Counted from the stretch's first letter, positions 7,819 to 15,024 are shown. The stretch is DNA of 44,492 nucleotides from Verrucomicrobiota bacterium (GCA_022710935.1 JAKLFY010000051.1:1-44492); one strand, 5' to 3'. The notes: generated from the sequence alone by a model not told the origin. Numbers and translations: made by a program.

Positions 7819-8042
7819 GTTGATGGTCGATGGTTGATGGTCGATGGTTGATGGTCGATGGTTGATGGTCGATGGTTGATGGTCGATGGTTGATGGTCGA
7901 TGGTTGATGGTGGATGGTTGATGGTCGATGGTTGATGGTCGATGGTTGATGGTCGATGGTTGATGGTCGATGGTTGATGGTCGATGGTTGATGGTCGATG
8001 GTTGATGGTCGATGGTTGATGGTCGATGGTTGATGGCCGATG
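7819..8042 (+). repeat. 14-bp tandem array, 16 copies
   Basis: GTTGATGGTCGATG is repeated exactly 16 times in 224 bases. Fourteen copies are identical; copy 7 (7903-7916) has GTGG for GTCG and copy 16 (8029-8042) has GCCG. The unit itself is two related heptamers, GTTGATG and GTCGATG, so the array is also a 32-copy heptamer. All three minus-strand frames stay open through it, producing false long frames. The equivalent place before R1 (6770-6790) has only one to two degenerate units, so this copy has expanded. Confidence 0.98.
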
Positions 8043-8291
8043 GGTGATGGCATGAAACCCCGTTCGTTGGAGGTTTTTGGCGTTGTTCGGGCAACCGCCG
8101 GCGTATGATTCATGTGATTCGTGTGATTCGTGGTTTGAAGTCCGTCCGGTCGGGAGAACCACGAATGACACGAATCACACGAATGGGGGGACAGGAGCTT
8201 GCTCGATGCACGGCGTGCATAAGCCGGAGCGTTCGGCGGAGCAAGGCCCCAGGTCAGCCGGTGTTGGCCAGGTTGTCGTCGATCTTTGTTC
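8042..8291 (+). repeat. Long direct repeat R2 (partner of R1)
   Basis: This is the second copy of the ~249-bp element at 6790-7038. Its inverted arms are 8112-8135 and 8157-8180. Differences from R1 include CATGTG for CGTGTG at the outer end of the left arm. It separates the tandem array from the hicBA promoter. No gene is visible in 8043-8381. Confidence 0.85.
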
Positions 8292-8330
8292 TTTGGGGGG
8301 AGAGCGCGGAGATGGACACGGTCGGCTGAG

Positions 8331-8375
8331 CGAGCTTTTCAGGTGTTTGACCTGCTCGACGGGGCCGGCTAGGCT
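8331..8375 (+). promoter_or_regulatory. hicBA promoter with overlapping palindrome
   Basis: TTGACC (8347-8352) and TAGGCT (8370-8375) are spaced by 17 bases, a credible sigma-70 promoter. Transcription would start near 8382, the A of the hicB ATG, so the mRNA would be nearly leaderless. An interrupted palindrome, CGAGC (8331-8335) CAGGT (8340-8344) with ACCTGCTCG (8350-8358), covers the -35 box and is a good candidate operator for the HicB or HicAB repressor. This comes from pattern reading only. Confidence 0.5.
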
Positions 8376-8381
8376 GAAGCC

Positions 8382-8594
8382 ATGAAGTTTCGCGTGGTTG
8401 TCCAGCCGGATGAGGATGGCGTGTTCGTGGCGGAATGTCCGGTGTTGCCAGGCTGCGTTTCGCAGGGCGCGACCCGTTCGGAAGCGCTGGCGAATATCCA
8501 GGACGCCATTGCGGGCTACCTGGCGAGCCTCGAAAAACACGGCGAACCGGTGCCACCGCCGATCTCCGAGGAAGTGGTCGAGGTGCCGGCATGA
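8382..8594 (+). CDS. hicB: HicB-family antitoxin
   Basis: The 70-residue protein has the HicB/UPF0150 partial RNase H-like fold: MKFRVVVQPDEDGVFVAECP, then LPGCVSQGATRSEALANIQD and the helix AIAGYLASLEKHGEPVPPP. HicB binds and blocks the HicA mRNA interferase and, with a DNA-binding region, represses its own operon. At 70 residues there is no separate helix-turn-helix or ribbon-helix-helix tail, so DNA binding may need another partner or be absent. ATG 8382 lacks a clear Shine-Dalgarno sequence, consistent with a leaderless message. The TGA overlaps the hicA ATG as ATGA. Confidence 0.88.
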   Translation: MKFRVVVQPDEDGVFVAECPVLPGCVSQGATRSEALANIQDAIAGYLASLEKHGEPVPPPISEEVVEVPA

Positions 8595-8811
8595 GCAAGA
8601 TGCCGGTGTGCTCGGGGGCCGACGCCGTGTCAAGGCGTTCGGACGCCTTGGATACGCCGTCGATCACCAGACGGGCAGCCACATCATCTTGCGGAACAGC
8701 GCTGGACGCCGGTTGACGATCCCCAATCACCGGGAGTTGGCCAAAGGCACGCTGCGGGCGATCATTCGCGAAGCAGGGATGACGAGCGAGGAGTTCGCCG
8801 CATTGCTCTGA
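8591..8811 (+). pseudogene. hicA: hicA mRNA interferase, apparent one-base deletion
   Basis: From the ATG at 8591 the first frame reads MSKMPVCSGADAV and then leaves the family. A second frame continues exactly where HicA should: VKAFGRLGYAVDHQTGSH, IILRNSAGRRLTIPNH, then GMTSEEFAALL, to TGA 8809-8811. Adding one base near 8629-8630 rejoins them into a normal ~73-residue HicA with the dsRBD-like fold and catalytic-type His in GSHII. This is therefore a broken gene, a sequencing or assembly error, or a gene rescued by an internal GTG at 8608, which would give a 67-residue product with a changed N-terminus. HicA cleaves mRNA and tmRNA in translation-stress responses. Confidence 0.8.
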
Positions 8812-8870
8812 ATGCGACGTCACAGTCACCCACCGCTCACTCCTGAATCGTTTGGTGGATCCCAATTTTC

Positions 8871-8927
8871 GTGTGATTCGTGTGATTCGTGGTTAGAAGT
8901 CGGTCCGGTCGGGAGAACCACGAATCA
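8871..8927 (+). repeat. Short copy R3 of the inverted-arm element
   Basis: The left arm 8871-8894 is identical to the R1 left arm. The loop is nearly identical, and the right arm breaks off after AACCACGAATCA (8916-8927). Those last bases form the stop codon of the minus-strand nuclease-like gene, so the repeat probably replaced or trimmed the end of that gene. Confidence 0.8.
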
Positions 8928-9635
8928 GCACCCTTTCTTCTGCCTGGTCGTCCGCGGTTTGTCGAGCGCGGCGGCATTGGCCAGCTCCATCGTCTCTTGC
9001 CCCATCCGCAGTGCGTAGATGCCCCGCGCGGTCAACCTTTCGACCACCGGGTCGGGGATGGCCCAACTGCCAAACACACAAATCAGCCGCCGGTCCTTGT
9101 ACTCGGGAAAGTAATCGAAGAAGCGCCGGCCCTTGTCGGCGAACGCCTCGGCGTACTCGACCGACGGCGTCGATTTGGCCTCGCCCAGAATGACGGCTTC
9201 GGGACCAACCACCAGCGTATCGAACTCGGTCTCGGTCTGGCCGTGACGGCGCGATCGGCGGATCATGAAATCGTCGATGCTCGGGAACTGGAAGTGGTCG
9301 CGCGCCAGTCGCCGCAGGTTCGGCGCCAGGATATCCTCGATGATGGTGCCGAGCTTATTGGCCAGGTCGCCCCATTGCTTATTGATATCCTTTCGCCAAG
9401 ACCGCACCTCGGCTTCGAAACGTGTCATGCGTTCCTCGGCGGCCTTGTGGCGTTCCTCGGCGTCCTTCTGACGCTCTTCGGCGGCCTTGTGGCGTTCCTC
9501 CGCGGCCTTGTGGCGTTCTTCGGCGGCCTTGTGGCGTTCTTCAGCCCGCTTGTTCAGAAGCGCCATCTCGGTCATAAACTGACCGAACAAGGCTTCGAGT
9601 CGGTCCACCCGGTCCTCGATTGTCGCATACGGCAT
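8925..9635 (-). CDS. Coiled-coil protein with PD-(D/E)XK-like nuclease domain
   Basis: The 236-residue product has an N-terminal coiled coil containing six tandem heptads (AEERHKA type, residues 31-72) and a C-terminal domain with EFD at residues 137-139 and GEAK at 151-154. Asp139, Glu152 and Lys154 fit the D ... (D/E)xK core of the PD-(D/E)XK superfamily, as in DUF3782-type proteins common in cyanobacteria and verrucomicrobia. Whether it cuts nucleic acid is unknown. ATG 9635 (MPYATIEDRVDRLEALFG) starts the coiled coil; the frame is open to 9776 but that part is repeat sequence. The stop codon lies in repeat R3, so the C-terminus may be altered. No partner gene adjoins it. Confidence 0.7.
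   Translation of the reverse strand: MPYATIEDRVDRLEALFGQFMTEMALLNKRAEERHKAAEERHKAAEERHKAAEERQKDAEERHKAAEERMTRFEAEVRSWRKDINKQWGDLANKLGTIIEDILAPNLRRLARDHFQFPSIDDFMIRRSRRHGQTETEFDTLVVGPEAVILGEAKSTPSVEYAEAFADKGRRFFDYFPEYKDRRLICVFGSWAIPDPVVERLTARGIYALRMGQETMELANAAALDKPRTTRQKKGC
9420..9545 (-). repeat. 21-bp tandem repeat encoding coiled-coil heptads
   Basis: Six 21-bp units encode AEERHKA three times, then AEERQKD, AEERHKA and AEERMTR. The first three units are nearly identical in DNA as well as protein, which indicates recent expansion, so the coiled-coil length may vary between strains. Confidence 0.9.
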
Positions 9636-9785
9636 ACGCGAGCAGATTAATCGGTTACCCGCAGATTCGCAAGAGCACGAAGGCGAGGATCGAGGATAGG
9701 ATGGTTGATGGCCGGGAACCGGCTCGTTGGAGGTGTTCCCGCGTTGCCGCCCCCGTAGCCGTAGCCGCCGTCGCAAGAAGCCCTC

Positions 9786-9820
9786 GTAGCCGCCGTCGTG
9801 AGACGGCGCTGATGTTCGTC
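9786..9820 (+). repeat. REP-like hairpin repeat, copy 5
   Basis: GTAGCCGCCGTCGTGAGACG and its following 15 bases (GCGCTGATGTTCGTC) are the fullest form of the unit and are repeated exactly at 9880. Confidence 0.85.
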
Positions 9821-9879
9821 CTCACCGAAGCGAGTCAGCGCGGACTTCCGTCCGCGGCTACGGTCCCCGCGTAGCCCCC

Positions 9880-9914
9880 GTAGCCGCCGTCGTGAGACGG
9901 CGCTGATGTTCGTC
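9880..9914 (+). repeat. REP-like hairpin repeat, copy 6
   Basis: This copy is identical to copy 5 over 35 bases. Transcripts of the minus-strand uvrA-family gene would run into its hairpin 28 bases past the stop codon, so it may serve as a terminator or 3'-end stabiliser. Confidence 0.85.
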
Positions 9915-9941
9915 TTTGCCGGAGCGAATCAGCGCGGACTG

Positions 9942-12900
9942 CTACAGCCTCGAACGCAGGGCGTGGCCGGTGTGGCTGGCGGGACAGGCGGCGACAGTCT
10001 CGGGCGTCCCAGCCACGACGAGTTGCCCCCCCTGCTCGCCCGCCTCGGGCCCGAGATCGATCACCCAATCGGCAGCGCGAATGACATCGAGATTGTGCTC
10101 GATCACGAGGACTGAATGTCCGCCATCGACCAATTGCTGAAACACCTGCAACAGGACGCGCACATCGTCGAAGTGCAGACCGGTCGTCGGCTCGTCAAAC
10201 AGGAATAGGGTGGGCTCGAAGACCGAGACCGGCGGTGAATCGGGTCCAGCAGACGACGCCGGCGTCCTCGCCCTGGCCGGAGCGGGGTTCGGCAGGCCGG
10301 ACTCCGCCAGGTAACTGACCAGCTTGAGCCGCTGGCTTTCTCCGCCCGAGAGGGTGTTGATTGGCTGACCCAGCCGCAGATAGCCGAGGCCGACCTGCTG
10401 AAGCCAGTTCAGCTTGCCGACGGCGCGGCGCGCATTGCGTGACTCTCGCAAGCCCTCGAGAAACTGGACGGCCTCGTCCACTGTCGCATCGAGCATATCC
10501 GCGATGCTCCACGCATGAGCGGCCAATGCAGACTCACCGTCCGTCGTCCGAATCTGGTCAGGGGATCGGACGCGAGGGATTCGAGCGCGGCGCGTTGCGG
10601 CTCGGGAAGCGGCGCGCGAGGCGGCGCGAGACTCGGTCCCCGGCTCGGGCCTGGCCAACGTCACTTCGAGTATGTGCGCGCGATAGCGCCGGCCGTCGCA
10701 GTCGGGACAACGGATGAAGACGTCGCTCAGGAACTGCATCTCGATCTTCTCGAAGCCGGCGCCGCGGCAGCGCTCGCATTGGCCTCGAGGCGAGTTGAAA
10801 CTGAACGCGCTGGCCGTCAGGCCGCGCTGTCGGGCGGCGTCGGACTGGGCGAACACCTCGCGGATGTCGTCGAATGCGCCGATGTAGACGGCCGGATTCG
10901 ACCGCGGGGTCTTGCCGAGCGGCGATTGGTCGACGAGCAGAACGCGCCGCAGATGCCCGGCGCCGGTCAGCTCGGCGGTATCGCAAACCGCGCGATCCGA
11001 TTCGGCATCGAGCGCATCCTCGGCCGCATCGACGGGATCGAGCCGATCCGACGCCTTGACGGCGCCGGACGGCGACTGCAGGCGTTCGGCCAGCGACGGC
11101 AGCAGGACGTCCTTGACCAGCGTTGTCTTGCCCGAACCGCTGACGCCGGTGACGCAGACGAACCGGCCCAGGGGAATGCGCACCGTCAGGTCACGCAGGT
11201 TATGGCGGCTGGCCTGGGCAACGGTGAGCCAGGCCGTGTCGCCCCCTTCGTCTGCCGGACTCGGCGGTGCAACAGGCCGGCGCGAGGGCGTTTCGATGCG
11301 TTTCCGTCCGGAAAGATACTGGCCGGTCAGCGATGCCGCGGATCGCAGCAATTGAGGTCTGGTCCCCTGGAACACCACGCGCCCGCCATTCTGGCCGCGG
11401 CCGGGTCCGAGATCGACGATGTGGTCCGCCGCACGGATGACGGCGGCCTCGTGCTCGACGACCACGACGGTGTTGCCGATGTCACGCAACCGTTCGAGGA
11501 CACGGATCATGCGGGCCGTGTCGCGCGGGTGCAGGCCAACCGTCGGTTCATCGAGCACGAACAAGGTGTTGACCAGGCGGGTGCCGAGGCAGGTTGTGAG
11601 GTTGACGCGCTCGGTTTCGCCCCCGGAAAGAGTCCGTGTCGGGCGGTCCAGGGTGAGGTAACCAAGACCGACCTCGACCAGGTAGCCGAGTCGGGCGCGG
11701 ACTTCGCCCAACGCAAGCCCCAAGGCGTCGGAGGGCTTGGCGCCGACACGCGCGATCAGTTCGTCGGCGACGACCAGCGCGTCCTGAATCGGGAGGGCAT
11801 AAAAGTCGGCAAGGGTGAGGCCAGATTCGGTCGAGGCAATCCCGGCCTCGGGGCCTCCCGCGTCGGAGGTCGCTCGGGCAAGAACGGCGCGGGTCGGCAC
11901 AGCGATGCGGTAGAGCAGAGCCTCGGGCGTGAGACGACGTCCGCGGCAGTCAGGACAGGGACGGTAGCTCCGGTAGCGGGACAGGAAGACGCGGACGTGC
12001 ATCTTGTAGGCCTTCGACTCGAGCCAGCGAAAGAACCCAAGGACGCCGTACCAGGCCCGGGGCCATTCGTGCTCGGGATCGGTTCCGTAGCCGGGATCCC
12101 CCTCGATGACCCAACGTTGGTGTTCGGCCGACAGCCGGTTGAAGGGGACATCGATCGGCACACCGCGCGTCCGGCAGAACTTGAGAAGGTCCTTCTGGCA
12201 TTCGGCGCTCACGCCGCTCTGCCACGGCTTCACCGCGCCTTCAGCGAGCGTTCGGGTCCGATCCGGAATGGCGCGTCGGCTGTCGATGCTGATGGTGCGT
12301 CCGAACCCCTTGCACGTGGGGCAGGCGCCGAGCGGATGGTTGTAGCTGAAGAGGGCCGGGGATGGCTCCCGATACTCGAGATCGCACTCCGCGCAATGAA
12401 GCCGGTTCGAGAACAACCGGGCCGGCCCGGCCACGGCATCCGGACGCGCCTCGGCGACGACCCCGGTCGGAGCGGACACGGCGTGCTGGTCCCCTGCCCC
12501 GCCGAGGCTGTAGAGCGCGAGCTTGCCTTTGCCGAAATGGAACCCCTGCTCGCATGCCTCGACGAACCGCGCGCGGTTGCGGTCCGTCAAGCGCAGGCGA
12601 TCCTGAATCACGGTCAACCGGGTCAACGACCGCTCGATGGCGACGCGTTCGGATGCGACCTCGTCGAGGCGCCGGATGCGTCCGTCGAGAAGCAGCCGCT
12701 GGTAACCTTGTTTGGCGACCAGTTCGAGCGATTCGCCGAAGTCGAGCCGGTCGGAGAGAGCGAGGTCAAACGCGATCAGCACGTCCGTGTCGCAGCCGTT
12801 TGCTTCAGCCCGCAACGCCCGCCAGATCCGCTGGGGGGTGTCGTGTCGGACCGGGCGCCCGCACTGGCGGCAGTGGAGTTGGGCGACGTGCGGCCAGAGC

Positions 12901-13247
12901 ATCTTTATGTAATCGCAGATCTCGGTCATGGTGCCCACGGTCGACCGGGTGCTGCGGACGGCATTTCGCTGCTCGATTGCGATGGCTGGCGGGATGCCCT
13001 CGATGCTGTCGACCCGCGGCTTGTCCATGCGGTCGAAGAACTGGCGCGCGTAGGGTGAGAAGGTCTCGATGTAGCGCCGCTGTCCTTCGGCGAAGAGCGT
13101 GTCAAAAGCCAACGAACTCTTGCCTGAACCGCTCAGGCCGGTGATCGCAATCAGGCGGCCCAAGGGCAGGTCGAGGTCGAAGTTCTTCAGGTTATTGTGC
13201 CGGACCCCGCGCAACCGGAGCGTGGGGGTGACTGCCGCCTCTGCCAT
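9942..13247 (-). CDS. UvrA-family DNA-damage recognition ATPase, probable paralogue
   Basis: UvrA proteins are tandem ABC ATPases that find DNA lesions and load UvrB in nucleotide excision repair. Visible in order: Walker A GLSGSGKSS (residues 37-45); zinc module CRQC and CAEC...CPTC; signature TLSGGETERVNL with Walker B LFVLDEPTVGLHP; second Walker A GVSGSGKTT; CERC...CPDC; second signature TLSGGESQRLKL with FLFDEPTTGLHF. At 1101 residues it exceeds the usual ~940 because of Arg/Ala/Ser-rich inserts (ESRAASRAASRAATRRA, and a Pro-rich stretch before the last Walker B). The segment ETFSPYARQFFDRMDKPRVD and IPPAIAIEQ differ from typical UvrA (SAYARQF, LSPAISIDQ), so this is probably the UvrA-like paralogue rather than the main repair protein. 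It is divergent from the TPR gene by 98 bases. Confidence 0.88.
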   Translation of the reverse strand: MAEAAVTPTLRLRGVRHNNLKNFDLDLPLGRLIAITGLSGSGKSSLAFDTLFAEGQRRYIETFSPYARQFFDRMDKPRVDSIEGIPPAIAIEQRNAVRSTRSTVGTMTEICDYIKMLWPHVAQLHCRQCGRPVRHDTPQRIWRALRAEANGCDTDVLIAFDLALSDRLDFGESLELVAKQGYQRLLLDGRIRRLDEVASERVAIERSLTRLTVIQDRLRLTDRNRARFVEACEQGFHFGKGKLALYSLGGAGDQHAVSAPTGVVAEARPDAVAGPARLFSNRLHCAECDLEYREPSPALFSYNHPLGACPTCKGFGRTISIDSRRAIPDRTRTLAEGAVKPWQSGVSAECQKDLLKFCRTRGVPIDVPFNRLSAEHQRWVIEGDPGYGTDPEHEWPRAWYGVLGFFRWLESKAYKMHVRVFLSRYRSYRPCPDCRGRRLTPEALLYRIAVPTRAVLARATSDAGGPEAGIASTESGLTLADFYALPIQDALVVADELIARVGAKPSDALGLALGEVRARLGYLVEVGLGYLTLDRPTRTLSGGETERVNLTTCLGTRLVNTLFVLDEPTVGLHPRDTARMIRVLERLRDIGNTVVVVEHEAAVIRAADHIVDLGPGRGQNGGRVVFQGTRPQLLRSAASLTGQYLSGRKRIETPSRRPVAPPSPADEGGDTAWLTVAQASRHNLRDLTVRIPLGRFVCVTGVSGSGKTTLVKDVLLPSLAERLQSPSGAVKASDRLDPVDAAEDALDAESDRAVCDTAELTGAGHLRRVLLVDQSPLGKTPRSNPAVYIGAFDDIREVFAQSDAARQRGLTASAFSFNSPRGQCERCRGAGFEKIEMQFLSDVFIRCPDCDGRRYRAHILEVTLARPEPGTESRAASRAASRAATRRARIPRVRSPDQIRTTDGESALAAHAWSIADMLDATVDEAVQFLEGLRESRNARRAVGKLNWLQQVGLGYLRLGQPINTLSGGESQRLKLVSYLAESGLPNPAPARARTPASSAGPDSPPVSVFEPTLFLFDEPTTGLHFDDVRVLLQVFQQLVDGGHSVLVIEHNLDVIRAADWVIDLGPEAGEQGGQLVVAGTPETVAACPASHTGHALRSRL

Positions 13248-13345
13248 AGCGGGCGCAGTGTAGAGGGGAAGCCGGATGTGTCAACGAAGCGGAAGGGATT
13301 TCCCGCTTGCCTTTTCGAGGTGCGTCCAGAGAATCACGGTCTTTT

Positions 13346-14140
13346 ATGCAACCTGCGACGACAGACTCGACGAAGGGCTATGAGTTTCTGGCTTGGCTCG
13401 AGTTGAACAAGAAGCGGCTGGCGTTTTGGATCGGCATTGGCCTGCTGTTATTCGTGGTGGTGTACGTCTATTCCTACTTCCGCGGACAGAAGGAACTGGC
13501 AGGCAGCCGCGCCTTGTTGGCGCTGCAAACCAAGCAAGCCGGCGACAGGGATTCGGTCGTCCCGGCGGCCGATCTTCTGAAACTCGCCGGCGAGTATGGT
13601 TCCACAAGCGCGGGCGAACGCGCTCTACTGCTGGCCGCGGGGAACCTGTTCGCCGAAGGGGACTACGCCCAGGCCCGAAAGCACTTCGAGCAGTTCCAGA
13701 AAGACCACTCCGGCAGCCCCTTGGCTCCTCTTGCGGCTTTTGGGACGGCTGCCAGCCTTGACGCACTGGACCAGGTCGACGCCGCGCTGGCCGCGTACCA
13801 ATCCGTCGTGAATCAATTCCCCGAGGATGCGGTGGCGCCCCGGGCCCGACTCGCCATGGGGACTCTCCACGAGGCCAAGAACCAGCCCGAACAGGCACAT
13901 CGGATCTACGATCAGCTCAGCAAGCAAATCGGTGTGGGCAGAATCGCCAGCGATGCCGGCGAACTCCTCGAAAAACTCGAACGCCGCTTCCCTCACCTGA
14001 GCCAGTCAACCAACGCACCCGCCGCCGCGTCCGCGACAACGACGGTCACAGCCCCGCCGGCGACACCGGCATCCAACGCCCTGTCCACGAACGATGCCCC
14101 GACGCCAGCCGCGGCCACCGAGGCAGCCCCGCCCGAGTAG
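13346..14140 (+). CDS. Membrane-anchored TPR-like protein
   Basis: The 264-residue product has a single N-terminal membrane segment (FWIGIGLLLFVVVYVYSYF, residues ~27-45) preceded by Lys/Arg, so the long C-terminal part should be outside the cytoplasm. Residues ~75-215 are repeated helix pairs with TPR character (LLLAAGNLFAEGDYAQARKH; DALDQVDAALAAYQSV; RLAMGTLHEAKNQPEQAHRI), similar in layout to YfgM/CpoB-type scaffold proteins. The final ~50 residues are Ala/Thr/Pro-rich and disordered. ATG 13346 was preferred because the frame upstream to 13307 adds only 13 unconserved residues; no good Shine-Dalgarno is visible. It ends 4 bases before mutT, so the two are probably co-transcribed. The specific role is not known. 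Confidence 0.7.
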   Translation: MQPATTDSTKGYEFLAWLELNKKRLAFWIGIGLLLFVVVYVYSYFRGQKELAGSRALLALQTKQAGDRDSVVPAADLLKLAGEYGSTSAGERALLLAAGNLFAEGDYAQARKHFEQFQKDHSGSPLAPLAAFGTAASLDALDQVDAALAAYQSVVNQFPEDAVAPRARLAMGTLHEAKNQPEQAHRIYDQLSKQIGVGRIASDAGELLEKLERRFPHLSQSTNAPAAASATTTVTAPPATPASNALSTNDAPTPAAATEAAPPE

Positions 14141-14144
14141 ATCT

Positions 14145-14549
14145 GTGAGGGCCGTTCAGGTTGCGGCGGGACTGGTCTTTCGGGGCGGGAAGGTCCTCAT
14201 CACGCAGCGCCGCGCCGGGGATCATTGGGGCGGTTTCTGGGAGTTCCCGGGTGGGAAATGCGAGCCCGACGAATCTTATTCGGACGCCCTGCGCCGTGAA
14301 CTTCGGGAGGAACTCGACATCGAGGTGACGGTCGTGGATCGGATCGAGTGCGTCGACCATCCTTACGCCGACCGGACGGTTCACATCGAGTTCTTCCGAT
14401 GCCGATGGGTGGCCGGCGAACCGCGAGCTCTGGGATGCGCCCAGTTTGTCTGGGCCGGTCTGGGCGAACTCGAGCGATATCAGTTCCCCACGGCGGACAC
14501 GAGCCTGTTGGCCCGACTCCGGTCGATGCCCGAGCTATGGCTCGAGTGA
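14145..14549 (+). CDS. mutT: MutT-type Nudix hydrolase
   Basis: The 134-residue product carries a full Nudix box, G-x5-E-x7-REL-x-EE-L-D-I, visible as GGKCEPDESYSDALRREL followed by REELDI (the usual Gly in the EExG step is Asp). With LVFRGGKVLITQRRAGDHWG at the N-terminus and FWEFPGGK before the box, it resembles MutT/NudG, which hydrolyse 8-oxo-dGTP or related nucleotides to limit oxidative mutation. The start is GTG at 14145, giving VRAVQVAAGLVF; earlier codons overlap the preceding gene out of register. It lies 4 bases after the TPR gene and converges with rplQ across only 19 bases, with no visible terminator. Confidence 0.88.
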   Translation: MRAVQVAAGLVFRGGKVLITQRRAGDHWGGFWEFPGGKCEPDESYSDALRRELREELDIEVTVVDRIECVDHPYADRTVHIEFFRCRWVAGEPRALGCAQFVWAGLGELERYQFPTADTSLLARLRSMPELWLE

Positions 14550-14568
14550 CTCTCCGGATCGACGCCCG

Positions 14569-15009
14569 CTACTTGCTTTCCGCCGGAGGAGCGGCGTCTG
14601 GGGCAGCCGCGGCGGGCTGGCTTTCACCCGCGGTGGCCGCTGCGACGGACGCGCCTTCGACCCATTCGAGAATGGCCAGACTGGCGGCATCGCCCTGGCG
14701 TTGGTTGAGCTTAAGGATGCGGGTGTAGCCGCCTCGCCGATCGCGGTGGGCGGGAGCGAGTTCGGTGAACAGAACGCGCACGGCCTGTTCGTCCTGAAGC
14801 AGGCGGCTCGAAGCCAGGCGCCGGTCGTGGAGCGTGCCCCCTTTGGCCAGGGTCATCATCTTCTCGGCGACAGGCCGGGCGGCGCGCGCCTTGGCGAGAG
14901 TGGTGGTAATCCGTCGTTCCTTGATCAGGCTGCACACCAGGTTGGCCAGCAGGGCCTTTCGATGCTCGCTGGTGCGTCCAAGTTTGGCGGTGCGTTTCAG
15001 GTGTCGCAT
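14569..15009 (-). CDS. rplQ: 50S ribosomal protein L17
   Basis: L17 lies at the exit-tunnel rim of the 50S subunit. The start MRHLKRTAKLGRTSEHRKAL is diagnostic, followed by LVCSLIKERRITTTLAKA and RRGGYTRILKL. At 146 residues it is longer than the usual ~120; the extra ~28 C-terminal residues are Ala/Pro/Ser-rich and look disordered. It is the last gene of the superoperon, 15 bases after rpoA. The convergent mutT stop is 19 bases away, so termination must occur within or past mutT. Confidence 0.96.
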   Translation of the reverse strand: MRHLKRTAKLGRTSEHRKALLANLVCSLIKERRITTTLAKARAARPVAEKMMTLAKGGTLHDRRLASSRLLQDEQAVRVLFTELAPAHRDRRGGYTRILKLNQRQGDAASLAILEWVEGASVAAATAGESQPAAAAPDAAPPAESK

Positions 15010-15024
15010 AGGGGCGGGAGAGGG

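Larger units (their letters stand above)
9636..9941. repeat. Gene-free repeat cluster between nuclease-like gene and uvrA
   Basis: The 306 bases contain a spacer repeat (9701-9748, starting ATGGTTGATGGCCGGGAACC, compare 8029), two REP-like hairpins (9786-9820 and 9880-9914, identical over 35 bases) and partial units ending AGTCAGCGCGGACTTCC (about 9830-9855) and AATCAGCGCGGACT (9927-9940). No gene is visible. The last partial unit abuts the uvrA-family stop codon at 9942. Confidence 0.8.

Noticed and set aside
7466-8171. Three long overlapping minus-strand frames rich in INHRPSTIDHQPS
   Set aside because: They are a by-product of the 14-bp tandem array, whose unit has no stop codon in any minus-strand frame. 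No ribosome-binding site, no family resemblance.
6859-8180. Possible CRISPR array from GTGTGATTCGTG-type repeats
   Set aside because: The repeats are hairpin arms and long direct repeats with no regular spacers, and the 14-bp array has no spacers at all. No cas gene is visible.
10515-13058. Long plus-strand frame opposite the UvrA-family gene
   Set aside because: It mirrors the GC-rich third positions of the real minus-strand gene; no motif and no start signal.
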